Of a DNA stretch of 64,000 nt, positions 55,321-64,000 are shown in pieces. A model generated the notes under the pieces. The model was given only the letters and a program-made list of their open reading frames with translations. It made no database searches and was not told where the DNA came from. The position numbers were made by a program, and so were the translations under genes. The DNA is from Anthoceros angustus (taxonomy: Eukaryota; Streptophyta; Anthocerotopsida; Anthocerotales; Anthocerotaceae), in contig VJWM01000108.1 of assembly GCA_010909165.1 (NCBI GenBank), positions 930,001-994,000 on the forward strand. Reading direction: 5' to 3'. How positions within the stretch are numbered: position 1 is the first letter of the stretch; the number at the start of each line of letters is the position of its first letter.

Positions 55321-57291
55321 TGTGCCAAGCTGTCAAAAACCTGGCGTGCATCTTCCAGTTCACCACATTTTGCATACATGTCCACCAGGCAGTTGCCCAA
55401 CACTATGTTATCCAGCAGTCCTCTTCACAATCTGTGAGTGCAGCTGCCTGCCCTTCTGTAAGGCACCAGTGCTTGCACAGGCCTTCAGAAGGCAAGCAAA
55501 AGTAACATCATTAGCCAAAATGAGGCCCTCCTGCTCCATTTGTCCATACAGAACAAGCGCCTCCAAGTCCTTGCTGCATACCCAGCAATCAGGGCATTCC
55601 ATGTCACCACATCCTTTGTGGCCAAGCTGTCAAAAACCTGGCGTGCATCTTCCAGTTCACCACATTTTGCATACATGTCCACCAGGCAGTTGCCCACCAG
55701 TAAGTCATCCAGCAGTCCTCTTTGACAATCTGTGAGTGCAGCTGCCTGCCCTTCTGTAAGGCACCAGTGCTTGCACAGGCCTTCAGAAGGCAAGCAAAAG
55801 TAACATGGTCAGCCAAAATGAGGCCCTCCTCCATTTGTCCATACAGACAAGCGCCTCTCCGCCTTGCTGTGCATACCCAGCTATAAGGGCATTCCATGTC
55901 ACCACATCCTTTGTGGCCAAGCTATCAAAAGCCTGGTGTGCATCTTTCAGTTCGCCACATTTTGCATACATGTCAACTAGGCAGTTGCCCACCAGTAAGT
56001 CATGCAGCAGTCCTCTTTTGACAATCTGTGAGTGCAGCTGCCTGCCCTTCCGTAAGGCACCAGTACTTGCACAGGCTTTCAGAAGGCAAGCAAAAATAAC
56101 ACGGTCAGCCAAAATGAGGCCCTCTTCCTCCATTTGTCCATACAGTACAAGCGCCTCTCCGCCGCGTCCTTGCTGTATATACCCATCAATCAGGGCCGTC
56201 CATGTCACCACATCCTTTGTGGCCAAGTTGTCAAAGGCCTGGCGTGCATCTTCCAATTCGCCACATTTAGCATACATGTCAACCAGGCAGTTTCCGACAA
56301 ACAAGTCGGGAGGAATGCCACTCTGCAACATATCACAGTGCACTTTCCTGCCAGAGTCCAGGTCGGCAGCAAATGCACAAGCCTGAAGGGCAGCTACAAA
56401 GACATGACCATCCGCCTTCACTCCTGACCTCCGCATCTCATGGTACAGTTGTATGGCCTCATTAGGTTTCCCTTGCTTAGCGTATGCAGAGATAATGGAA
56501 AACCACATGAAGACGTTTGGTTTCCCCACCCTGGTGAACACATCCATGGCCTCCTGCAGCCTACCTCCAGATGCATACATGCGCAAGATATGGTTACCTA
56601 AGTATGTATCCGACTCGTACCCAAGTTTGACAGCGAGATCATGAACTCGTCGCCCAGCAACCAGATCCTTCTTAGCTGTACATAGTTTCAGCACAGTGTA
56701 AAACAGAGACTGAGAAATAGCAGAGTCTTCCTCCGCCAGAGATTCCAGGGCTCCAACGGCCTCAGGAAGATTCCCCTGCTGACATAGCGCGCTCACGGTC
56801 ACAGCCGTTACGACGACCATTTCCGATCCTGCAAGCCTGCCAGGTTCAGGCTTATCCAGAGAGCTCGACTTGGAAGGAGAGGGACCATGACTCATCTGCA
56901 TATCCAAAGACACGAGCTGCTCATCAACCCAAGCTGGCTTGAGCATGCTGTTTAACCACAGGACCTCTCTAGACCCCTTATGCCGGAAGTCAGGCGAACG
57001 GGGGCTCTTCTTATCTCGTCTGTTGTCCCACCACATGGTAGGCTCCAGAAAGAATCGTTGCCACAAGTGCTCTTGCTCCTGGCGACGACCATCGCTGGAA
57101 AACCCCTCCCCACCCACGCATTTTCTCGGAAGTGGAAGTGCTGGGCTCTCCTCTCTCCTGCACCTGGAGACTTGGTTGTTTGCCAGGGGAGGACTCCCTA
57201 AGGTGAGGTGAGCGGGAGCTCCTGGTAGAATCCCTGTACACCCACCAATTTTCTGGGTCCACAACGGATCCGGTTGCCATACAGTGGCCAT

Positions 57292-57558
57292 CGCGCAGGG
57301 ACCTGTGTCTGGAGATGAGACGCACAACAATCTACGGCAGGTTGGCCGGGTATTGTGCATCACCCACCCGTGTGCACCCTGCACAACTCATGTCGGATGT
57401 AAACAACAAAAAATACGGCCATAAAAGAGCAATGGACTTTGGCGCTAGCTTTGCCCCGCTAGCCTTGGAGCCGCTTTCCATGTAGGTGTACCAAACCTTA
57501 ACAAACGTAGAAGTAGTAAAAATATATTGAATTTTAAAGATACTTACCGGCATTAAAC
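57292..57558. other. Upstream region of the third PPR gene
   Basis: No gene or recognisable promoter element is seen; the sequence turns AT-rich from about 57,480. Confidence 0.5.
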
Positions 57559-57638
57559 GAAAGGTTCCGGTGGTGTATTTCTTCTTGGCTGACATCGCGA
57601 AAGGTTCCGGTGGTGTATTTCTTCTTGGCTGACATCGC
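57559..57638. repeat. Perfect tandem duplication of 40 bp
   Basis: The block beginning aaggttccggtggtgtattt and ending ggctgacatcgcg appears twice with period 40 (57,561 and 57,601). Confidence 0.9.
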
Positions 57639-57980
57639 GGATGGCTAATGGTAAAGGGTGTTAGAGGCAGTTTTTATCCTTTATGTGCGATGAGGTCATT
57701 CATGAGTACAGGATGATTTGGTATTAATTAATAAAAATTAGTAAAAATTTAAAATCCAGAAATTACTATACTTAAAATACCGAATGTGTAAAAAATTATG
57801 AGTTTAAGATGCCGAAAATAAGGAAAAGGTAAGGAGCGCGCTAGCAGGGTTTGGAAGACCGAGTAGGCTTGATCGAGATCAGGATCGCTCGAGAACGGAC
57901 AGATCCCGATCTCGATCATGCCTCACTCGCAACAGACGCCTGTTGGACAGCTATGAGCCCATCCACGGCGTGTTGCACTA

Positions 57981-58022
57981 CGAGGGCGAGGGCGAGAGCG
58001 AGTGCGAGGGCGAGGGCGAGGT
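57981..58022. repeat. gagggc hexanucleotide microsatellite
   Basis: Imperfect run of cgaggg/cgagag units. It would encode alternating Arg-Ala or Glu-Gly in a 69-codon plus frame (57,851-58,060), which I regard as non-coding. Confidence 0.85.
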
Positions 58023-58093
58023 TGCAGGAGGCAGCTAAGGTCGCAGGAGGCAACAATTGAGGCTGCAGCAGGTAACAGCCTCACGAGGTTGCT

Positions 58094-58285
58094 ACGGGCA
58101 ACTGAGGTCCCTATCTAGATAGCTAGGGTCAGTTCCATAGGTAGCTAAGGTCAGTTCCCTATCTAGGTAGCTAGGGTCAGTCCTCTTCCTAGGTAGTTAG
58201 GGTCAATCCCCTACCTAGGTTGCTAGGGTTTCCCTGGTTAGGGTCAGCTCCCTAGCTAAAAGTCAAGGTCAGTCCCTAGGAACTT
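58094..58285. repeat. Minisatellite of ~28-bp units rich in ctaggtagctagggtcag
   Basis: About six imperfect units (ccctatctagatagctaggg, ccctatctaggtagctaggg, tcttcctaggtagttaggg and so on). The ctagNtagctag core is nearly self-complementary, so single strands can form small hairpins. No gene is seen from here to 58,800. Confidence 0.75.
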
Positions 58286-58804
58286 TAGTTAGTCTCATTC
58301 CCATGACTATCTACCAGGCTTTTAGTATTGTTCCAAAGATCTTATAGATGTTTATTCTTCCTAGCTGATTGTTTCATTCTAGCTTTGTTTTTGCTGCAGG
58401 TTGGTGCTGGTCAACTTGTTGAAGCTTTTGCTGTAGCCAAACATTTCTTCATCGCATCCACTACTTCAGATTAGTAGTCTTCATCATCTTCTTCTCTTTC
58501 AAATTCATGTCTTTCTTCTATGTCTTCAGTTATTCTAGAAAATAAGGATGTTGTCGTGTTTGCATTCATTGCCTCTATCTAAAAATTTGAGTTGAATGCT
58601 CTTAGAATACTTGTCTTCTCCCATCCGTGTCTGATCATGTCTTGAAATATGTGTCCATGCATTGAATAACCATTCACACACCTTGGGCTTCAAGATTTTG
58701 AGTTTGAGATTAACAGCTATTTTTTCTCCTTCCTTGAGTTGCTCTTGAATAGTAGTTGCTGTCCACTTGCAGAATTCTCACTTGAAAGAGTGCTTCAAAA
58801 GGCG

Positions 58805-59780
58805 CTAAAGGATTACATCATTAGGTTGCAACTTGCTAGTGCATCTAGCAGGAATGAAGATCACACATATCAAAGGGTAAGTACTTTTCAGCCAGTCTAG
58901 GAATTCCTTGCTTTTGTGAACACTCCAACAATTTGTAATCCAAATCATCTTCTGCCTTGTGGCCAACCTCAAGATTTCTAGCTGCCTTTCATAGTAGGGG
59001 ATCGAAATTTCCTTCATAAATGCCTTTAATGGCTCTAGCGTAGACCAATGAGTGCTAGCATATGTTAAATGAAATCCGCTTCTACATATAGCTTGGCATC
59101 ATCATGAGCTTTGGGGACCACGACCTACTTGTTGTTCCCATTGGAGTGGTAGGAAGTAACCTGCTGCGGATGAAGATACCATTGCTCTAATTTGCCTCTT
59201 GTCCTCTACCCCAAGCACCTTGATATCTTTTGTCCCTTTAACCTCCCATATGCGTTCTCCCTTTGTAGGAACCAAGTGGATTCTCGTTTGATCACTATTG
59301 ATAACTAGTTCCGGTGGAATATCATAAGCTCTTGAGAGGTAAGCTAATTTATATGCCATCATCCTTCCTTCATCTTCACAAGTCTCCGAGAGCTTAGAAG
59401 CTGCAGTTGTAGATCATGCTCATTAGGACCACGAGAGTTCTTTTTTCATGAACTTTCTTGTCCAATCAATGCTAACTTTGAAAGTTCTGTTTCCAATGAG
59501 TTAGATGCTCTAGCTTGAATTATGCCCCTCAGCATGGGTTGGACAAGAGGGGCATTGATTGGTTCCCCCTCATTCTTCAAGGTTCTCAAGAAATCACCAA
59601 GCTCCTTCCTTAGATCAGGTCTATCTTCCAAAGGTCCCATGTTGATAGTTGGGCCGGATACTGCAAATGTTTTTACCAACTGCAAGCTTGTACGCAGGCT
59701 TCAACTCCCATGTCTTCGAGTCAAACCAAGTGTACAATGATCCATGCGTTAACTTGGTATATGGATTGTCCATCCCGTGC
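58805..59780 (-). pseudogene. DDE_1-type transposase (Tc1/mariner-pogo group), dead
   Basis: Read from right to left on the minus strand: a helix-turn-helix part (APLVQPMLRGIIQARASNSL, about 59,446-59,685), then ELVINSDQTRIHLVPTKGER and EDKRQIRAMVSSSAAG (59,102-59,362), then GFHLTYASTHWSTLEPLKAF in another frame, then MIWITNCWSVHKSKEFLDWL and IFIPARCTSKLQPNDVIL (58,805-59,017). This order matches DDE_1 transposases. The first acidic residue (SDQT) is kept, but the second, normally in a LLDCWSVHKS-like motif, is N here. Three or more frameshifts separate the parts. It is an inactive copy; no terminal inverted repeats could be found by eye. Confidence 0.8.
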
Positions 59781-60469
59781 TTTCAATGGGCAATCTTAAG
59801 ATAATGCTATGCATTAGCAAAATTCCTATGCTTCATAACACTTGCATCTATCGGAGACCATAAATGGTCTTGAAACCATTTAGTTTAAGGACTCTTTCGT
59901 TTCTTGTGCGTATTGCTGCTGACATCCTCATCCTCTTGCTTGATCCTCTTCATTGGTAGAAGACTGCTTCACATGTTGTCTTGCGAGGTCTTCCACTTGG
60001 TCATTTCATAGGTGCTGGCTCTGATACTTTTTCATGTGAAGTCCCAGCCACACTTGTAGAAAGCAAGTGCACATCTCATGCAATTTCAGCATGCCCCTCC
60101 TTCTCTTAATTTTACAGAACATGGATGTTAGTAGAAATTATTTGTTTGTTGCTATGTTTGGGTGCTTGCAAGCAGACACTTTCCCAAATAAAAAAAGCCC
60201 AATGAAATCAGGTTGACCTTGTTTAAAACGTGCTTGTTTGAAAAGCTAGGGCTTCTTAGAAACTAGGGCTTGTTTGAAAAGCTAGAGGTCGCTTGGGAAA
60301 CTAGGATTTGTGTAGAAAATTAGAGCCTGTTTAAGGAAGGTCTATACATATTTCTTAGTCTATATAGATACATATGTATTCTAATAAATGCTGAAATTTG
60401 ATAATTTTGAAATTTTGAAAATATAAATAATTATTTTTAACCTTAATTTTTTTTCAGAAAATAATTATT
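59781..60469. other. Non-coding region, no gene seen
   Basis: The region is partly AT-rich, with short repeated phrases such as agctagggcttcttagaaac, ttgtttgaaaagctag and gcttgggaaactagg between 60,230 and 60,320. Confidence 0.5.
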
Positions 60470-60850
60470 TCGGCATTACCCTGTTGAACCACCCCTCGGA
60501 GTATAGTAGTCTGGGTGATCACTTTGTACTCCATGCTGGTTGTAATTAGAAGTTTTCTTCCATAGTTGCCGTAACAGCTCCCACTTAGATCTACACTGAT
60601 CTGGAGAAGCTTTGGTGCCATGCTTCACACAAGTAAGCTGCTAATACATCCCACCTAACATTTGAAGATTTCATCTTTTCTTTTACACTTTTAAATGCCT
60701 GCTTCTCCTCCTCGATTCTTACAGCAGCCTGTAACATAAGACGATTGTTGATCTTCCAAGACATTCGAGAAGGTGGATATGGAAGCAGTGGAGCATAGGT
60801 AGGAGGAGGTTTCCATGGGACAACACAAGGCAATGGAGACCTCCTTGCAT
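60470..60850 (-). pseudogene. Myb/SANT-like (trihelix-like) domain remnant
   Basis: The minus frame 60,591-60,833 reads RIEEEKQAFKSVKEKMKSSN, then VRWDVLAAYLCEAWHQ, and just after the stop, in the next frame, CRSKWELLRQLWKKT. The two parts together resemble the W-rich helical repeat of Myb/SANT-like or trihelix DNA-binding domains, often found beside or within plant DNA transposons. It is short and frameshifted, and no complete gene can be assembled. Confidence 0.4.
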
Positions 60851-61778
60851 GATGTTGCTAGGTGGAAGGAACGAAAAATTGTTCCAATTCAAAAGGAGGC
60901 TATTGGAATTAGGGACCAAGGGCTAAATGCCATGAGACTTTTGATTTCTCCGATTAGCTTGCTATCGTGACAGCCTCAATATAGAGATAGAAACGCACTT
61001 AGCATTGAGCATGTTAGGGCACAATAAGTGAGATGCATCATACTTTAATGAATTAATTAGGGTTTTGCATCATGCCCCTTTATCGATAACGGTTCATCTC
61101 TGCACCTACTCATTTTGACAAGACTCTTAATTGTCGTCTTTTCGTTAATCAAGTGGTTGTTTCTTTGAAAAACGTGTGTGATGATATCAAAGATAGATGT
61201 TGATCATGCTACCACAGACAAGCGCGACATCGTAACTCGTTGGAGAATGAGTACAAAAGGAGTCACCTTGCCCCGGTCTCACACGGAAAAGTGTTTAAAA
61301 CCAAAATAAATCTTCCATCGTCATAAATTCTCCCATGGCTATGAAGGCCAAGGAAAACATCCAATACAAAATCAGTGCTGTCCTTTCTGTCCGCGATGGC
61401 CCGAATGAGGCATCGCTCCATCATCGATATGGTTATGGGTGGTTGCCCACCACGGCAAGCCGAAAGGATTACATTAAGTAAGGATTCTTGTAGATCCATT
61501 TGGCACCGTAGAAGCGCACATGTCACGACACCCCCTTCAAACCCTACCCCTTGTCATCAACAACTGGAGTTAGAGGGAATCAATCATTCAAATGATTAGA
61601 AGCCACTCTAAGGAATTGGCAATTGAACAGGATTGATTCTTTGCTCGCCTGGAACTCAGAACTCGAAATATCGCGGTTGAGAGGCCTTGATGGCTTCTTC
61701 GATTTTGATCATGAGCCCAACATTCGGTCAAATTACATCTTCATTCCGGACTAAGCATACTTTCTTTCAGTTGCACCG
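60851..61778. other. Non-coding region, no gene seen
   Basis: An 87-codon minus frame (61,263-61,526) and a 74-codon plus frame (61,375-61,599) overlap each other and match no family I recognise. Confidence 0.5.
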
Positions 61779-61832
61779 GCTACTCCAGCTGGTCACGCTC
61801 CACTCGCTACTCCAGCTGGTCATGCTCCACTG
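61779..61832. repeat. Two tandem copies of a 27-bp repeat
   Basis: gctactccagctggtcacg-ctccact recurs with one base change (cacg to catg). Confidence 0.85.
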
Positions 61833-61839
61833 GTGCCAA

Positions 61840-62361
61840 CTATCCATGCTCCTCTACACTAACAATTTTGTTTTGGCCTTCCCCTTGGCCAAAACAAAAT
61901 TGGGAATCTCTTGTGCCACCAAAAGTGGAATCAACCGCTTTCAGTATATTTGGAATTGTTGTAGCCGCATCAAAAGCGGCTCTTATTGACACATCATATT
62001 GAAAGAGTGACAACTTGAATAGTACCTTGTATGGGTTAAGCATCGTCATAAAGTTTAGTATCTTGTACTCCATAATCTTGTGGCCACCATAGTGTATACA
62101 ATCTTCTAAGTTGTTAACTTCACAATGATGTTCAAAGTAAGACGGTTTACCTTGTTGAAAGAAATATGCCGATGGAATGTAGAAATAAATTCGAATTCCG
62201 GTTGTACGCTGCCGATAATTTGAGTTGGGACTCGTGGTTTCCTGGTTTCCTACACCTTTTCCAAGTGGTGTTTGCATATGGCGGTTCAAAGGACTTATCT
62301 TTGGATATGCGAGAGGCATGATAGCTTTAGCTGGTGGCACTGAGAAATGAATAGAAAACAA
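61840..62361 (-). CDS. Hypothetical 173-residue frame
   Basis: The longest open frame right of the PPR cluster. It reads FSIHFSVPPAKAIMPLAYPK, YFYIPSAYFFQQGKPSYFEH and FQYDVSIRAAFDAATTIPNI. Composition is protein-like, but I recognise no family. Its last 20 codons run through the 16-bp palindrome at 61,863-61,902. It may be an exon or remnant of a larger gene or of a transposon. Confidence 0.3.
   Translation of the reverse strand: MFSIHFSVPPAKAIMPLAYPKISPLNRHMQTPLGKGVGNQETTSPNSNYRQRTTGIRIYFYIPSAYFFQQGKPSYFEHHCEVNNLEDCIHYGGHKIMEYKILNFMTMLNPYKVLFKLSLFQYDVSIRAAFDAATTIPNILKAVDSTFGGTRDSQFCFGQGEGQNKIVSVEEHG
61863..61902. repeat. Perfect 16-bp inverted repeat with 8-base loop
   Basis: caattttgttttggcc (61,863-61,878) and its exact complement (61,887-61,902) flank ttcccctt. 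On RNA it would make a stable stem. Confidence 0.9.
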
Positions 62362-62419
62362 AAGTTGGGAATGAAGAGTAATGTCTGAAGAGTAGGCTCA
62401 GAAGCGATGCGTAGAATGG

Positions 62420-62965
62420 AAATATCCTGAAGCACCACTACAGTCTATGCCACTATAGTTATCTGAGGCACTATTACTGAACAATGCATGTTGGAGTGTG
62501 AAGTGGTGATAAGTAAGTTTGCATGGATCATGAGAGAACTATTTACACTTCATTGAAACAATCTTCAATGTTCGGATGGAAAGTAATGTTTAAAGGTTAA
62601 GCTTGCAACATGGAAATGAGAAATAAGTGTGCTAGGTGTATTACCTATGCCACTTTGGTTTTCTGAAGCACCACTACTGAACAGTCCATGTTGGAGTGTA
62701 AATTGGTGACGTGTAAGTTTGCATGCATCACGACGCACCTATTTACGTTTCGTCGAAACGGCAATCAAGTTAACAACTGCAACCTTCAAAGTTCAGATGG
62801 TAAGTAGTGTATGAAGATTAAGCTTCCAGGATGGAAATGGAAACTTAGTGTGATGAGTGTACTAGTATACATAAAATACTGAAACTTATTGAATACACCA
62901 CTTTAGTTATGTGGAGCACCGTTGTTGCCCACATCACTTTAGCTATCTAGAGCACCGTCACCGTT
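62420..62965. repeat. Degenerate tandem repeat of ~240 bp
   Basis: Landmarks gaagcaccactac (about 62,430 and 62,666) and ggagcaccgttg (62,911), catgttggagtgt, taagtttgcatg and gatggaaa recur in order with 15-25% divergence by eye. Confidence 0.65.
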
Positions 62966-64000
62966 CATGTTCGCATTTATATTTCGTCGAAACATCATCA
63001 GAGTTTAGTCCGCAATCATGAGCTTTAACATGCCATTCTGCACATAAAAATCCAACCACATTAACAATTGCTCAGGTTGTTCAAGATGCTTGGGTTCTGG
63101 TCTTTATGACCTTCAAGAGAGACAAAAAGAAAGACTTCCGTCATCAAATGCCCTTGGAATGAGAGACTTCTATCAAAAACTCCTATAGGACACACAAGTT
63201 TAAGGCAAAAGTGGCACAACAAAATCTCCAGCTAACAATCTTCATGAATTCGACAAGCTTTAGTTTCAAAAACTTTGTTACCAAACACCATGGGAACGGG
63301 AAACTCGTCTCTTACCAAGAGTAAAAATGCAAAATAAAAACACCATCAAACTCTTTCAAACACAAGTAAACCAAACAGCGAAAAATTCAAGACGGCCAGT
63401 GACAAACACATTGTTTTGCCTAAAACACACTTGCCACTGGACTTTTAATCAAATTTCCTAATCTCGCCCGTAAAGAAACTACACACTTCCACATAACATC
63501 CTCTTCAACACAAACTAACTACGTATTCGTGCACCAAGAAAAACAACCTTGTAGCTCGGAGTGAAAACTTGGTAACGAGACAAGAATTATGCCCTCCATA
63601 AGGGCATAATTAATAAGATTACTAGTCTGATAAAGACTTGAACTTGAATTTGTTGTCATAACTAACAAATTCAGTCTGCATTACAAAAGCAAACGCCCTC
63701 AAACTCCTGATTTTTGCCTTCACTTTGAATGGGCTAATTTATATACTTGAAAATAAAGATTGATAAACTCCTAGATCCTTTAACTAGGAATAGATCAGTC
63801 AGATTTGAGGTTTCAGTTAGGTGTTTGATGCACAACGCATCGCACCACCTCTTGCGCCTGGACCCCTAGCCGCCTTTTAATTGATATCTCAGCCACGCCA
63901 CGCCACGCCATGCAAGGCAAGCGCACAAATAAATATGCAACAGGAAGGCATTGATCCAGCCAATTGCGTGACGTTTGTTTGCCTCCTTCGGTCTTGTGCT
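62966..64000. other. AT-rich region, no gene seen
   Basis: No open frame of note, no recognisable RNA gene. A short ccacg run (ccacgccacgccacgcc) lies near 63,893-63,909. Confidence 0.5.

Larger units (their letters stand above)
53449..57291 (-). pseudogene. PLS-DYW:KP PPR gene, third of three, broken by many small indels
   Basis: The gene starts MATVWQPDPLWTQKIG (57,291), and its first frame is open to 55,783: Ser/Arg-rich N-terminus, L/S/P motifs, then modules such as DVVTWTALIDGYIQQGRGGE and VIFACLLKACASTGALRKG. Then the frame is broken by short losses next to CG-rich positions (about 55,845, 55,723, 55,565, 55,427 and 55,325). Each stretch between is intact in some frame: 55,408-55,602, 54,817-55,314 (last PLS and E motifs to DRIETQRR), 54,123-54,722, and 53,449-53,991 (complete DYW:KP tail). 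A ~957-bp piece is duplicated internally, giving two E regions. The copy is probably inactive unless the indels are consensus errors. Confidence 0.8.

Noticed and set aside
57851-58060. 69-codon plus-strand frame with Arg-Ala repeats
   Set aside because: It translates a gagggc microsatellite; no start context or homology supports coding.
61263-61526. 87-codon minus-strand frame
   Set aside because: Overlaps a plus frame of similar length, no motif recognised; not defensible as a gene.

Overview
This window looks like nuclear DNA of a land plant with a large, repeat-rich genome, most likely a non-flowering lineage such as a fern, lycophyte or hornwort. Three things point there: PLS-type pentatricopeptide repeat (PPR) genes, a plant-type LTR element primed by initiator Met-tRNA, and PPR C-termini of the DYW:KP type (a K-P pair where canonical proteins carry the PG box, and a terminal GRP instead of DYW). 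DYW:KP proteins are known from hornworts, lycophytes and ferns and are linked to U-to-C organelle RNA editing. The species cannot be named from the sequence alone. No bacterial-style operon, rRNA gene or CRISPR array is visible.

Layout: (1) 1-9,694 is a GC-rich mosaic array of broken copies of one coiled-coil-encoding unit, shuffled so that the blocks recur in different orders; each order change falls on a short microhomology. (2) 9,723-10,749 may be one LTR. (3) 10,855-36,897 is a head-to-tail array of a second, unrelated unit of about 2.88 kb: eight full copies, two internally deleted copies and one partial copy. (4) 36,898-38,110 holds two decayed DYW-domain fragments embedded in array-derived sequence. 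(5) 38,171-39,972 is a complete small LTR retrotransposon (minus strand) with 151-bp LTRs, primer-binding site, polypurine tract and 5-bp target duplication; it contains a tRNA-derived SINE-like head and a triplicated ~170-bp repeat. (6) 40,173-57,291 is a cluster of three related minus-strand PLS-DYW:KP genes plus plus-strand PPR remnants. (7) 49,200-49,886 is a Copia gag remnant, and 49,887-53,150 is AT-rich with minisatellites. (8) 57,292-64,000 carries satellites, a dead DDE_1 transposase, a Myb/SANT-like remnant and otherwise unrecognised sequence.

The coherent gene set is the PPR cluster. The three genes share an N-terminus, PLS core, E motifs and a DYW:KP tail, so they arose by local duplication. 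They differ in the number of 306-bp (102-residue) PLS modules: one in the first, six in the second, several in the third. All three are interrupted: the first by frameshifts in its DYW domain, the second by one frameshift before the last PLS/E motifs, the third by many small indels and a ~957-bp internal duplication. Intact DYW:KP tails nevertheless remain open as separate reading frames at 41,009-41,461, 45,056-45,739 and 53,449-53,991. If expressed, the products should act in mitochondria or plastids, PPR tracts choosing RNA sites and the DYW:KP domain editing them; whether any copy is functional is open.

Much copy-to-copy variation in both arrays and in the third PPR gene is 1-10 bp indels at CG-rich spots while AT-rich stretches stay nearly invariant. 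This may be real decay or a consensus-sequencing artefact at methylated sites; it affects how far the frameshifts can be trusted.
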